Position numbers and translations under genes: made by a program. Positions 9,359 to 17,730 of a stretch of DNA of 64,000 bases are shown here, piece after piece. Origin of the DNA: Pseudomonas sp. RIT623 (lineage in GTDB: Bacteria; Pseudomonadota; Gammaproteobacteria; Pseudomonadales; Pseudomonadaceae); the NCBI RefSeq assembly GCF_004519305.1, contig NZ_SOZA01000004.1, positions 62,001 through 126,000 of the forward strand, read 5' to 3'. The notes below the pieces were generated by a model. The model did no database searches and was not told where the DNA came from. It saw nothing but the letters and a program-made list of their open reading frames with translations. Numbering within the stretch: the first letter of the stretch is position 1; every line of letters starts with the position of its first letter.

Positions 9359-10636
9359 TCAGGCCGGCATCTCCCGGCGGCTGTGTTGCTGGGCATGCAG
9401 TCGGGCAAAGGCGCGGGCCAGGCGCAGGAGCATCTCGTCGATGTTGCCCTGGCTCACGGTCAGCGCCGGCGAAAAGCGCACCACGTCGGCCTGTGGGGCA
9501 TTGAGCAACAGCCCTTCATGCAAGGCGGCCTCGACCAGTTCGGCGGCCACGCCTTCACGCATCTGCAAGGCCCAGAGCAGCCCCTGTCCGCGCACCTCAC
9601 CCTGGCCATAGCGACCCGCCAGGCGGCTCAGGCCATCGCGCAGGTGCCGGCCCCTATCCATCACCTGGTCGAAGAAGCCCGGCTCCAGCACCGTGCTCAG
9701 CACCGCCAGCCCGGCCGCGCTCATCAGCGCATTGCCATGGTGGCTGCCCGCCAGCTCGCCAGGCTCGGCGCAGCAGGCGCTACCCCGCGCCAGCAGCGCT
9801 GCCAGGGGCACGCCGCCACCCAGGCCCTTGCCCAGGGTGACGATGTCGGCGCGCACGCCGTAGGTCTGCTCGGCCAGCAAGGCGCCGCAACGTCCGATCC
9901 CGGTCTGCACCTCGTCGAGGATCAGCAGGATGCCCAGCTCCCGGCACAGCCGCTCGACGCCCTTGAGGTAGTCGGCGCTGGCCGGGATCACCCCGGCTTC
10001 GCCCTGGATCGGCTCGAGCATGATCGCCACGGTGCGCGAGTCGACCGCGGCATGCAGCGCCGCCAGGTCGTTGAACGGCACCTTGCTAAAGCCCGGCAGG
10101 CCCGGCTCGCAGCGGTTGCACGGTAGCGGGTCGGAGGCCGACAACGCCCCCAGGCTACGGCCATGGCAGCCCTGGCTGGCGGTGATGATGTGATAGGCGC
10201 CATTGCGGTGCAGTTGCCCCCATTTGCGCGCCAGCTTGATCGCCCCTTCGCAGGCCTCGGCACCGCTGTTGAGCAGGTAGGCCTGGTCGCTGCCGGTGCT
10301 CTGGCACAGTTGCTCGACCAGGCTCAACAGCGCGCGGCTGTGATAGCCAGCGCCAGGGTTGATCAACGCCTGGGCCTGGTTGCCCAGCGCCTTGACCAGC
10401 GCGCTCGGGCTGTGGCCCAGGCTGTTGACCGCACAGCCCTGGGTAAAGTCCAGGTAGGCGTGCCCTTCGTTGTCCCACAACCACGAGCCCTGGCCACGCA
10501 CGAACATCTGCGCCGCGCGCTCGGCGCTGGGCATCAGCCGCTCGCGGCTGGGCTGCGCGGTGGCCGGCGCCAGCGCCGGGGCACGCTTGGGCTCGGCCAC
10601 GGCAGGTGCCGAGCGGCGCAGGTTGAACAGGTTCAT
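9359..10636 (-). CDS. Class III aminotransferase (acetylornithine aminotransferase-like)
   Basis: A 425-residue PLP-dependent class III aminotransferase. The PLP lysine is in TLGKGLGGGVP; the LILDEVQTGIGR segment carries the cofactor-ring Asp, and GAEACEGAIKLARK fits the phosphate-binding region. I chose ATG 10636 (MNLFNLRR) with GGAG upstream over an ATG five codons earlier. An Ala/Pro-rich N-terminal extension (about residues 8-35) precedes the fold. It diverges from the LysR gene at 10846. In a fluorescent pseudomonad a comparable aminotransferase/regulator pair near pqq was named pqqI/pqqH (from memory). The substrate cannot be read from the sequence. Confidence 0.88.
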   Translation of the reverse strand: MNLFNLRRSAPAVAEPKRAPALAPATAQPSRERLMPSAERAAQMFVRGQGSWLWDNEGHAYLDFTQGCAVNSLGHSPSALVKALGNQAQALINPGAGYHSRALLSLVEQLCQSTGSDQAYLLNSGAEACEGAIKLARKWGQLHRNGAYHIITASQGCHGRSLGALSASDPLPCNRCEPGLPGFSKVPFNDLAALHAAVDSRTVAIMLEPIQGEAGVIPASADYLKGVERLCRELGILLILDEVQTGIGRCGALLAEQTYGVRADIVTLGKGLGGGVPLAALLARGSACCAEPGELAGSHHGNALMSAAGLAVLSTVLEPGFFDQVMDRGRHLRDGLSRLAGRYGQGEVRGQGLLWALQMREGVAAELVEAALHEGLLLNAPQADVVRFSPALTVSQGNIDEMLLRLARAFARLHAQQHSRREMPA

Positions 10637-10845
10637 CGAGGCTCCAGCCAATCACGGTGTCAGGCGGCCAAGGCCCCGGTCGAACGCCGGAGGGTATATT
10701 TTGCCTTGCCTATCAAAAGTGTTTTTCATCCAAGGTAACAATCGCCTGTATAAGCGCTGTAACCCGCTGGAATACGGCGATAGACTAGGCCCCAAGCCGA
10801 TGTCCGGCCATTTCGTTTTTCCAGCTTTTTCGATAAGTAATAGTT

Positions 10846-11769
10846 ATGGATTTTCGCCAACTGCGTTACTTCGTCGCGGTCTACGAGGAAGGCCATGTCG
10901 GCCGCGCCGCCGAGCGCCTGTCGCTGTCCCAGCCGGCCCTGTCGCAACAGATCCGTCAGCTGGAGCACAGCCTCGACCTGAACCTGTTCGAGCGCAGCAA
11001 CAAGCGCCTGTTGCCAACCCTTGCCGCCCACACCCTGTACAACCACGCCGGCCCCCTGCTCGAAGGTTTGCAGCGGGCCCACGAGGCCATGCGCAACTTC
11101 AAGGGACAGTCGCTACGCACCCTGGCCATCGGCGTGCTGCAAACCGTCCGCCCCAGCCTGGTGCCGCAACTGCTGGAACGGGTGCGCAAGGCCCAACCGC
11201 ATCTTGTGGTACAGATCTACGAGCTGTCAGGTTCAGAAATCGAGCGGCGTCTGCTCAACGGCAGCCTGGACATCGGCATCAGCTACCTGCCACCGCGCCA
11301 ACCGGGGCTGCACGGCCTGCTGCTGTACGAAGACGAACTGCAATTGGTGATCCCCAAGACTCACCCGCTGAAGGACTTCAAGAAGGTCTCGATCCGCCAG
11401 GCGGCGGAGCTGCCGCTGCTGATGCTCGGCGAGGAGTTCCAGATCCGCCAGATCTGGAAGGCGCAACTGGCCAACCAAGGCCGCCGGCCGCAGGTGCAGG
11501 CCGAGATGAACAACATGGCGGGGATCCTCGACAGCCTGGCGCATACCGCCCTGGCCACCATCCTGCCGGGCCGCGCCAAGGATGCCGCCCAGGATGACCA
11601 GGAACTGCTGTGGAAGCCATTGAGCGAACCGCGGGTGCCCTTGAAGGTCGGCCTGGTGTTCCGCGACGCGCAGCGCCAGCAGGCCTCGGTGGAGCTGTTG
11701 CGCGCCTTGCTCGAGGAAGAGACAGATACCCGGCCCCTGGGTGTATCGCCGCTTGATGTGCTCGGCTGA
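10846..11769 (+). CDS. LysR-family transcriptional regulator
   Basis: A 307-residue LysR-type regulator. The N-terminus has the canonical winged HTH (MDFRQLRYFVAVYEEGHVGR, then AAERLSLSQPALSQQIRQLE), and residues 90-290 form the periplasmic-binding-like co-inducer domain. It is divergent from the aminotransferase gene with 209 bases between, so that promoter region is its most likely target. The ligand is unknown. Its stop lies just before the rsmY terminator, which also ends this transcript (short T-run on the plus strand). Confidence 0.92.
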   Translation: MDFRQLRYFVAVYEEGHVGRAAERLSLSQPALSQQIRQLEHSLDLNLFERSNKRLLPTLAAHTLYNHAGPLLEGLQRAHEAMRNFKGQSLRTLAIGVLQTVRPSLVPQLLERVRKAQPHLVVQIYELSGSEIERRLLNGSLDIGISYLPPRQPGLHGLLLYEDELQLVIPKTHPLKDFKKVSIRQAAELPLLMLGEEFQIRQIWKAQLANQGRRPQVQAEMNNMAGILDSLAHTALATILPGRAKDAAQDDQELLWKPLSEPRVPLKVGLVFRDAQRQQASVELLRALLEEETDTRPLGVSPLDVLG

Positions 11770-11786
11770 CAAATCACGCGCACAAA

Positions 11787-11810
11787 GAAAACCCCGCCGA
11801 AGCGGGGTTT
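11787..11810 (-). terminator. rsmY terminator, probably bidirectional
   Basis: AAACCCCGC and GCGGGGTTT form a 9-bp stem around a CGAA/TTCG tetraloop. On the minus strand it is followed by T-rich sequence and ends rsmY; on the plus strand it lies 18 bases past the LysR stop. Confidence 0.85.
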
Positions 11811-11916
11811 CCCAGACTGTTTCCCTTTGACATCCCTATCACCCCGCCTCCCTGGCAGGAAATCCTTTCGTGTCCCTGTTCTGTCCATTGCGCTTCCTGC
11901 GCTACGTCCATGTGAC
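11787..11916 (-). ncRNA. rsmY: RsmY small regulatory RNA
   Basis: Read on the minus strand, this intergenic stretch carries nine GGA motifs in about 110 bases (contexts ATGGAC, CAGGAA, ATGGAC, AGGGAC, AAGGAT, AGGGAG, AGGGAT, AAGGGA and TGGGAA). Several sit in loops or between short stems, for example GCGCAGGAAGCGC. It ends in a strong terminator, AAACCCCGC-TTCG-GCGGGGTTT. A perfect GacA box lies 54-71 bases upstream. RsmY RNAs sequester RsmA/RsmE (CsrA-type) proteins and relieve translational repression in the Gac/Rsm cascade. The location between an acyl-CoA dehydrogenase and a LysR gene agrees with my memory of P. putida. The 5' end is estimated, not mapped. Confidence 0.9.
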
Positions 11917-11969
11917 AAAGAGTAACCGTGGATCCAATCTTAGGAAAGAGGCGAAAAGTCACCACGCGA

Positions 11970-11987
11970 TGTAAGACAAAGCTTACA
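11970..11987 (-). promoter_or_regulatory. GacA-binding upstream activating sequence of rsmY
   Basis: TGTAAG-N6-CTTACA is an exact match to the published GacA box consensus. Its centre is about 62 bases upstream of the estimated rsmY 5' end, the normal placement. A TAAGAT hexamer lies between them at 11942-11937. Confidence 0.9.
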
Positions 11988-12022
11988 AAATAGGTGTATT
12001 CGCAAACAGGATTGCCCTAACG

Positions 12023-12069
12023 AAAAAAGCCGCTCCCGCCGACGGATCGCAATCCTCGGCAAGAGCGGC
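12023..12069 (-). terminator. Terminator of the first acyl-CoA dehydrogenase gene
   Basis: On the minus strand GCCGCTC (12069-12063) pairs with GAGCGGC (12035-12029), with further pairing inside, followed by six T. It lies 39 bases after the stop at 12108. Confidence 0.75.
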
Positions 12070-12107
12070 CTGGGCCGCGCGGGGCTGTCAGCCAGCCCGC
12101 AGTTGGC

Positions 12108-13886
12108 TTAGAACTGCGCCGCGTCCAGCAAGTAGAGCGACTCGCTGCCAGCTTTCACCGAAGCGACCAGCGAATGTACCCGTGGCAGCAGGCGGGCGAA
12201 GTAGAAGCGTGCCGTGCCCAGCTTGGCACCGTAGAACTCGACATCGCCCTCGCCCGCCTTGGCGGTGCGGGCCATCAGCGCCCACATGTAGGCGTAGGCG
12301 ACATAGCCGAATGCGTGCAGGTACTCGACCGAAGCCGCGCCAATCTCGTTGGGGTTGCCCTTGGCCTGGTCCAGCAGCCAGGCGGTCAGCTCATCGAGCT
12401 GGTCGAGGGAGGCCGCCAGCGGCTTGCTGAACTCGCCAAGGTCAGCAGCGCTGGTGGCGATGAACTCGCGGATCTCGTCGGCGAACAGCTTGTAGTAGGC
12501 GCCACCACTGGCCACCACCTTGCGCCCGACCAGGTCCAGTGCCTGGATACCGTTGGTGCCTTCGTAGATCTGGGTGATGCGCACATCGCGCACCAGCTGC
12601 TCCTGGCCCCACTCGCGGATGTAGCCATGGCCGCCGAACACCTGCTGGCCATGCACCGTGCACTCCAGGCCCAGGTCGGTGAGGAAGGCCTTGGCCACCG
12701 GGGTCAGCAGCGCCACCAGCTCTTCGCTGCGCTTGCGGGTCGCAGCGTCTTCGCTGTACTTGGCGCTGTCGAGCTGCATCGCCACATAGGTGGAGAACGC
12801 CCGGCCGCCTTCAGTCAGCGCCTTCATGGTCAGCAGCATGCGCCGCACGTCCGGGTGGACGATGATCGGGTCGGCCACCTTGTCCTTGGCCTGCGGGCCG
12901 GTCGGGGCGCGGCTTTGCAGACGGTCGCGGGCGTACTCCACGGCATTCTGGTAGGAACGCTCGGCCGAAGCCAGGCCCTGGATGCCGACACCCAGGCGCT
13001 CGTAGTTCATCATGGTGAACATGGCCGCCAGGCCCTTGTTCGGCTCGCCGACGATATAGCCGAGCGCTTCGTCGAAGTTCATCACGCAGGTGGCCGAACC
13101 CTGGATGCCCATCTTGTGCTCGATCGAGCCGCAAGTGGCCGGGTTGCGCGCGCCAAGGCTGCCATCTTCGTTGACCAGGAACTTGGGTACCAGGAACAGC
13201 GAGATGCCTTTCGGGCCTGCCGGGGCGTCCGGCAGCTTGGCCAGCACCAGGTGGATGATGTTCTCGGTGAGGTCGTGCTCGCCGCCGGTAATGAAAATCT
13301 TGGTGCCACTGACCTTGTAGCTGCCATCAGCCTGGGGCTCGGCCTTGGTGCGGATGATGCCCAGGTCGGTACCGGCGTGGGGCTCGGTGAGGCACATGGA
13401 ACCGGCCCAAACACCGGAGTACATGTTCGGCAGGTACTTTTCCTTGAGCGCTTCACTGGCGTGGGCGTTGATCGACAAGCAGGCGCCGGCGGTCAGCATC
13501 GGATACAGGCCGAAAGCCAGGCTCGAGGCGTTGACCATTTCCTCGACCTGGGCCGAGACGACCTTGGGCATGCCCATGCCACCGAAGAGCGGATCTCCGC
13601 CAACGCCGACCCAGCCCCCTTGGGCATAAGTGTTGTATGCCTCGATGAAGCCCTGCGGGGTGCGCACCGAGCCGTTGTCCCAATGGCAGCCTTCCTCGTC
13701 GGCGGCGCGGCTCAGCGGGGCGATGGACTTGCCAGTGACCTTGCCGGCCTCTTCCAGTACTGCCATCGCCGTGTCGGCGTCGACCACCTCCGCCAACCCC
13801 GGCAGTTGCGACCAGAGTGTGGCCACGTCGAAGACTTCATTGAGGACGAAGCGCATATCGCGCAGGGGCGCTTTATATTCAGCCAT
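12108..13886 (-). CDS. Acyl-CoA dehydrogenase, long (about 600 aa) form
   Basis: A 592-residue FAD acyl-CoA dehydrogenase with the extra C-terminal domain typical of the long bacterial form. Visible features are the flavin-binding segment MCLTEPHAGTDLG, the strand KVSGTKIFITGGEHDL, and the catalytic-base motif IYEGTNGIQ, where Glu abstracts the alpha proton. It should catalyse the first step of fatty-acid or phenylalkanoate beta-oxidation. A paralogue with the same organisation lies at 15676-17481; P. putida homologues of that pair have been linked to (phenyl)alkanoyl-CoA oxidation (from memory). ATG 13886 starts the standard MAEYKAPLRDMRFV N-terminus. Confidence 0.92.
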   Translation of the reverse strand: MAEYKAPLRDMRFVLNEVFDVATLWSQLPGLAEVVDADTAMAVLEEAGKVTGKSIAPLSRAADEEGCHWDNGSVRTPQGFIEAYNTYAQGGWVGVGGDPLFGGMGMPKVVSAQVEEMVNASSLAFGLYPMLTAGACLSINAHASEALKEKYLPNMYSGVWAGSMCLTEPHAGTDLGIIRTKAEPQADGSYKVSGTKIFITGGEHDLTENIIHLVLAKLPDAPAGPKGISLFLVPKFLVNEDGSLGARNPATCGSIEHKMGIQGSATCVMNFDEALGYIVGEPNKGLAAMFTMMNYERLGVGIQGLASAERSYQNAVEYARDRLQSRAPTGPQAKDKVADPIIVHPDVRRMLLTMKALTEGGRAFSTYVAMQLDSAKYSEDAATRKRSEELVALLTPVAKAFLTDLGLECTVHGQQVFGGHGYIREWGQEQLVRDVRITQIYEGTNGIQALDLVGRKVVASGGAYYKLFADEIREFIATSAADLGEFSKPLAASLDQLDELTAWLLDQAKGNPNEIGAASVEYLHAFGYVAYAYMWALMARTAKAGEGDVEFYGAKLGTARFYFARLLPRVHSLVASVKAGSESLYLLDAAQF

Positions 13887-14023
13887 GACAACCTCTCGCT
13901 ATCGGGGTCGGGGCGGCCCATCGAGGGCCGCGGCACTGGGATGACCCGCAGTGTAACCGAACAACTTTTACGAGACATAGGGTCATCATGCGACTGAATA
14001 GTCAGGCATGGTCACACCCGAAT

Positions 14024-15307
14024 TCACGCCATGCGCACGGCCCCACGCCGCGATTGCTGGCCGAAGGTCATCACGCAGTTACGCCCGGCGCCCTTGGCGC
14101 TGTACAAAGCCTGGTCGGCGGACTTGAGCACTTCGTCGGGGTTGCGGTGCTCGACCTGGCGCTCGGCGACGCCAATGCTGATGGTCACCGATACCGTGGT
14201 ATTGGCGCCCCCCCCGCGACGCTGCCGGCCGGTGGAGTCGTCCAGGGGCCGGCTGTTCTGGTCGCGTAGCTGGATCGCGTAGTTGGCGATCATCTCCCGC
14301 ACCGACTCCAGGTGCGGCAAGCATTCCTCGGCAGTCTTGCCGGCGAACACCAAGGCGAACTCCTCGCCGCCGTAGCGGTAGGCGCGGCCACCACCGGTGA
14401 CCTTGGACAGGCGGCTGGCGACCAGGCGCAACACCTGGTCGCCGACATCGTGACCATGGGTGTCGTTGAATTTCTTGAAATGGTCGACGTCGGTCATGGC
14501 GATCACGTAGTTGCGCCCCAGGCGCTGCATGCGCTCGTTCAACGCCCGGCGCCCCGGCAACCCGGTCAGCTCATCGCGGAACGCCATCTGGTAGGCCTCG
14601 TGGGACACCGCCGCGGCGATCATCAGCATCACCTGGCTGCACATGATGTTCAGGGTGAACGGCAGGATGAAGGTCTTGGGCAGCATCCAGAAGATGCCGA
14701 TCAGGCCGATGATCTGCGCCGCGTGCAAGGGCCGCGGCTCGCGCAGGTATTGCACAACCAGCAGGATGAACACCGCCAGGAACAACGGGTAAGCCAACTG
14801 GATCAGGCTCATCCACTGGCCATGCAGCGCCGGCCAGCGGATCTCGGCCAGCCAGGTCAGCAGCGCCTCGGGAAAACTCTGCTCCAGCGCCACCGCGACA
14901 CTGCTCACGGCGAACAGCACGGCGAAGCGCGCCAGCAGGTCCTGGGCCAGGTGGGTGCGTTCCTGCCAGGCACCGTACAGCCCATACAAGGCCGGCAACA
15001 GCAGGCAGACCAGGTGGAAAATCACCGCGGCGTCCTCGCGCACGCGGCCATTGTCCCGGTAGAAATCGGTCTGGGTGTCGAGCAGGAAATAGGCGATGTA
15101 CACCGTGACCATCAGGAACAGTTCGCGCTGGCGGCGGTATACGGCGCAGTAGGCGCCCCCGAGCAACAGCACCAAGGTTGGCAGAACGTTGAACAGCGAT
15201 GTGAAGAAGACACTGAGGTCCCTCACATAGGCTGCCGCAAGCCCTGCCAGCAACAGAATCAGCGAAGGCAGGAAGTGGCTCGCGCGTACAGCGGATAAAC
15301 GAAACAA
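14024..15307 (-). CDS. Membrane-bound GGDEF diguanylate cyclase
   Basis: A 427-residue protein with six to seven hydrophobic helices in the N-terminal half (about residues 10-235) and a C-terminal GGDEF domain. The active-site motif is intact (YRYGGEEFALV), and the Mg/GTP region TDVDHFKKFNDTHGHDVGDQ is well conserved, so it should make c-di-GMP. The inhibitory RxxD I-site expected just upstream is absent (TGGGRAYR there). I prefer TTG 15307, which has GGAG seven bases upstream; an ATG at 15370 would add 21 residues without a ribosome site. It lies between two acyl-CoA dehydrogenase genes on the same strand but is separated from the upstream one by a terminator. Confidence 0.88.
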   Translation of the reverse strand: MFRLSAVRASHFLPSLILLLAGLAAAYVRDLSVFFTSLFNVLPTLVLLLGGAYCAVYRRQRELFLMVTVYIAYFLLDTQTDFYRDNGRVREDAAVIFHLVCLLLPALYGLYGAWQERTHLAQDLLARFAVLFAVSSVAVALEQSFPEALLTWLAEIRWPALHGQWMSLIQLAYPLFLAVFILLVVQYLREPRPLHAAQIIGLIGIFWMLPKTFILPFTLNIMCSQVMLMIAAAVSHEAYQMAFRDELTGLPGRRALNERMQRLGRNYVIAMTDVDHFKKFNDTHGHDVGDQVLRLVASRLSKVTGGGRAYRYGGEEFALVFAGKTAEECLPHLESVREMIANYAIQLRDQNSRPLDDSTGRQRRGGGANTTVSVTISIGVAERQVEHRNPDEVLKSADQALYSAKGAGRNCVMTFGQQSRRGAVRMA

Positions 15308-15478
15308 GGGTAATCTCCGACCCGGCAGATCAATAATGGCATTGTGCCCTACTGCATCGGCAGTGCACATGAATAGATGAATACAGATGCCCGTTTTAAC
15401 GGCAGATCAGGGGTGAAGCTTGAGACTTTCTCGTTACTGGATGCGACACCCAGTAGGACTCTTCCTGTTTACGCAATT

Positions 15479-15599
15479 CCTGTAGGGGCGGCCTCGTGTC
15501 GCGAAAGGGCTGCAAAGCAGCCCCGGCGATCGTTGCATCAACGCTGAAATCCTGGGGCTGCTGCGCAGCCCTTTCGCGACGCAAGGCCGCTCCTACAGG
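15479..15599. repeat. REP inverted pair (CTGTAGGNGCGGCCT...TCGCGAAAGGGC class)
   Basis: Two 46-base arms (15479-15524 and 15554-15599) are near-perfect inverted copies, each running from CCTGTAGG through GCGGCC and TCGCGAAAGGGCTGC to CCCC. The 29-base spacer has no coding signal. Related arms occur at 26504 and 48836. Confidence 0.85.
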
Positions 15600-15620
15600 G
15601 GCACGCGTGAAAGTCCGGGC

Positions 15621-15660
15621 AAAAAAAAACCGCCTGCCGGTTAGGGCAGGCGGTTTTTTG
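15621..15660 (-). terminator. Terminator of the second acyl-CoA dehydrogenase gene
   Basis: ACCGCCTGCC and GGCAGGCGGT form a perfect 10-bp stem with a six-base loop; the minus-strand side is followed by a run of T from 15628 to 15621. It sits 16 bases after the stop at 15676. Confidence 0.92.
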
Positions 15661-15675
15661 TATAACCGCTAGGGC

Positions 15676-17481
15676 TTAGCAGGACAGACCGAAGTCTTCT
15701 TCCTTCATCGCCATCAGGTTGTCGGCGCCCGACAGGATCGCCGCCACGTGGCTGCGGGTACGCGGCAGGATGCGCTGGAAGTAGAAGCGCGCAGTCTGCA
15801 GCTTGGCGGTATAGAAGGCCTCTTCGCTGGTGCCAGCGGCCAGTTTTTCGGCGGCCAGGCGGGCGATGTCAGCCCAGAAGTAGGCCAGGCACGCATAGCC
15901 GGAGTACATCAGGTAGTCCACCGACGCAGCGCCGACTTCCTCGCGGTCCTTCATCGCCGCCATGCCGATCTTCATGGTCAGCTCGCCCCACTCCTTGTTG
16001 ATCGCGGCCAGCGGCTCGACGAACTCCTTGGTGGCAGCGTTGCCTTCCTGCCCCTGGCAGAACTTGTGGACGATCTTGGTGAAGCCCTTGAGCGCCTCGC
16101 CCTGGGTCATCAGCACCTTGCGCCCGAGCAGGTCGAGCGCCTGGATGCCGGTGGTGCCTTCGTACAGCATGGAAATACGGCTGTCGCGTACGTTCTGCTC
16201 CATGCCCCATTCGGCGATGAAGCCGTGGCCGCCGTAGATCTGCACACCGTGGTTGGCAGACTCGAAACCGACTTCGGTCATGAATGCCTTGGCAATCGGG
16301 GTCAGGAAGGCCAGCAGCGCGTCGGCCTTCTTGCGCTCTTCCTCGTCCTGGCTGTACTTGACGATGTCCACCTGCTTGGCGGTGAAGTAGACCATGGCGC
16401 GGTTGCCTTCGGCGAACGCCTTCATGGTCAGCAGCATGCGGCGCACGTCCGGGTGGACGATGATCGGGTCAGCGGCTTTTTCCGGTGCTTTCGGGCCGGT
16501 CAGCGAGCGCATTTGCAGACGGTCACGGGCGTACTTCAGGCCGCCCTGGAACGCCACTTCGGCATGGGCCAGGCCTTGCAGCGCGGTACCCAGGCGAGCG
16601 GTGTTCATGAAGGTGAACATGCAGTTCAGGCCCTTGTTGGCCGGGCCGATCAGGTAGCCGGTGGCGCTGTCGAAGTTCATCACGCAGGTGGCGTTGCCGT
16701 GGATGCCCATCTTGTGCTCGAGCGAGCCGCAGCTCACGCCGTTGCGCTCGCCCGCGCCGCCTTCGGCGTTGGGCAGGAACTTCGGCACGATGAACAGCGA
16801 GATACCCTTGGTGCCGGCCGGCGCATCGGGCAGGCGGGCCAGGACGATGTGGACGATGTTATCGGCCATGTCGTGTTCGCCGGCCGAGATGAAGATCTTG
16901 GTGCCGGACACTTTGTAGCTGCCGTCGGCCTGAGGTTCTGCCTTGGTGCGCAGCATGCCCAGGTCGGTGCCGCAGTGCGGCTCGGTCAGGCACATGGTGC
17001 CGGTCCATTCGCCGGACACCAGCTTGGTCAGGTAGGTCTCCTGTTGCTCGGGGGTGCCGTGCTCGGAGATGGTGTTCATCGCGCCATGGGACAAGCCTGG
17101 GTACATGCCCCACGACCAGTTCGACTCGCCGACCATTTCGCTCAGGGCCAGGCCCAGCGACTCCGGCAGGCCCTGGCCGCCGTGCTCGACGTCATGGGCC
17201 AGGCTCGGCCAGCCGCCTTCGACGAACTGCTCGTAAGCTTCCTTGAAGCCGGTCGGGGTCTTCACGCCCGACTCGCTCCAGGTGCAGCCTTCGAGGTCGC
17301 CGACGCGGTTCAACGGGGCCAGCACCTGCTCACAGAATTTCGCGCCTTCTTCCAGGATCGCGTCGACCATGTCCGGCGTGGCGTCCTGGCAGCCCGGCAG
17401 GCTCTGATAGTGCGCCTCATAGCCGAGCAGCTCGTCGCGGACGAAGCGGATATCACGCAAGGGGGCTTTGTAATCAGGCAT
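15676..17481 (-). CDS. Acyl-CoA dehydrogenase, long form (FadE-like/phenylacyl-CoA dehydrogenase)
   Basis: A 601-residue paralogue of the enzyme at 12108-13886, with the same order of motifs: MCLTEPHCGTDLG, KVSGTKIFISAGEHD and catalytic LYEGTTGIQ. The N-terminus MPDYKAPLRDIRFV is also shared. It should oxidise acyl-CoA to enoyl-CoA with FAD. The P. putida gene at this position has been described as an inducible phenylacyl-CoA dehydrogenase (from memory). A palindrome resembling a PsrA box lies 70-85 bases upstream of ATG 17481, which would tie it to fatty-acid induction. Its own terminator makes it monocistronic. Confidence 0.92.
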   Translation of the reverse strand: MPDYKAPLRDIRFVRDELLGYEAHYQSLPGCQDATPDMVDAILEEGAKFCEQVLAPLNRVGDLEGCTWSESGVKTPTGFKEAYEQFVEGGWPSLAHDVEHGGQGLPESLGLALSEMVGESNWSWGMYPGLSHGAMNTISEHGTPEQQETYLTKLVSGEWTGTMCLTEPHCGTDLGMLRTKAEPQADGSYKVSGTKIFISAGEHDMADNIVHIVLARLPDAPAGTKGISLFIVPKFLPNAEGGAGERNGVSCGSLEHKMGIHGNATCVMNFDSATGYLIGPANKGLNCMFTFMNTARLGTALQGLAHAEVAFQGGLKYARDRLQMRSLTGPKAPEKAADPIIVHPDVRRMLLTMKAFAEGNRAMVYFTAKQVDIVKYSQDEEERKKADALLAFLTPIAKAFMTEVGFESANHGVQIYGGHGFIAEWGMEQNVRDSRISMLYEGTTGIQALDLLGRKVLMTQGEALKGFTKIVHKFCQGQEGNAATKEFVEPLAAINKEWGELTMKIGMAAMKDREEVGAASVDYLMYSGYACLAYFWADIARLAAEKLAAGTSEEAFYTAKLQTARFYFQRILPRTRSHVAAILSGADNLMAMKEEDFGLSC

Positions 17482-17550
17482 TGCGATGAACCTCTGTGAT
17501 GAGTTCGTTGGGGAGACCGCGGATACCGACCAGCTCTTGGCGGCTTTCGG

Positions 17551-17566
17551 TCAAACAGTTGTTTGA
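17551..17566. promoter_or_regulatory. PsrA-type operator upstream of the acyl-CoA dehydrogenase
   Basis: TCAAACAGTTGTTTGA has 7-base arms around a 2-base centre and fits the published PsrA consensus (G/C)AAAC-N2-4-GTTT(G/C). PsrA is a TetR-family fatty-acid-responsive repressor in Pseudomonas. The regulator identity is inferred from this match only. Confidence 0.65.
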
Positions 17567-17657
17567 AACTTACGTTTAGGTGGCCTCGCTGTCAAGGAGG
17601 GCTAGCGGTGGCATTTATGCCGCCGAACATGACATTTACGCCAAGCACCCTCAAACG

Positions 17658-17709
17658 CATCGCGGGGCAGGCCTGCTCCCACGAATGGAAGCGGGCTTGC
17701 CCCGCGATG
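17658..17709. repeat. REP hairpin (CATCGCGGGGC...GCCCCGCGATG class)
   Basis: CATCGCGGGGCAGGCCTGCT pairs imperfectly with AGCGGGCTTGCCCCGCGATG around CCCACGAATGGA. It belongs to the same class as the element at 29756-29814. It lies about 20 bases past the stop of the 98-residue gene and may act as its transcript end. Confidence 0.75.
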
Positions 17710-17730
17710 TGTGCCGGAAAGGTCGGTGGA

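Larger units (their letters stand above)
15308..15675. other. Intergenic region: GGDEF promoter side, REP pair, terminator
   Basis: This 368-base gap holds no convincing gene. The part next to 15307 must carry the GGDEF gene promoter (minus strand). The middle is the REP inverted pair (15479-15599), and the end is the terminator of the second acyl-CoA dehydrogenase (15621-15660). Confidence 0.7.

Noticed and set aside
11774..11965. A 63-codon minus-strand frame across the rsmY region
   Set aside because: The region is explained by the rsmY RNA, its terminator and promoter; the frame has no coding character.
12174..13997. A 607-codon plus-strand frame opposite the first acyl-CoA dehydrogenase (and similarly 15748-17499)
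   Set aside because: Both are antisense shadows rich in Gly, His and Val without any recognisable motif; the minus strands carry FAD and catalytic motifs.
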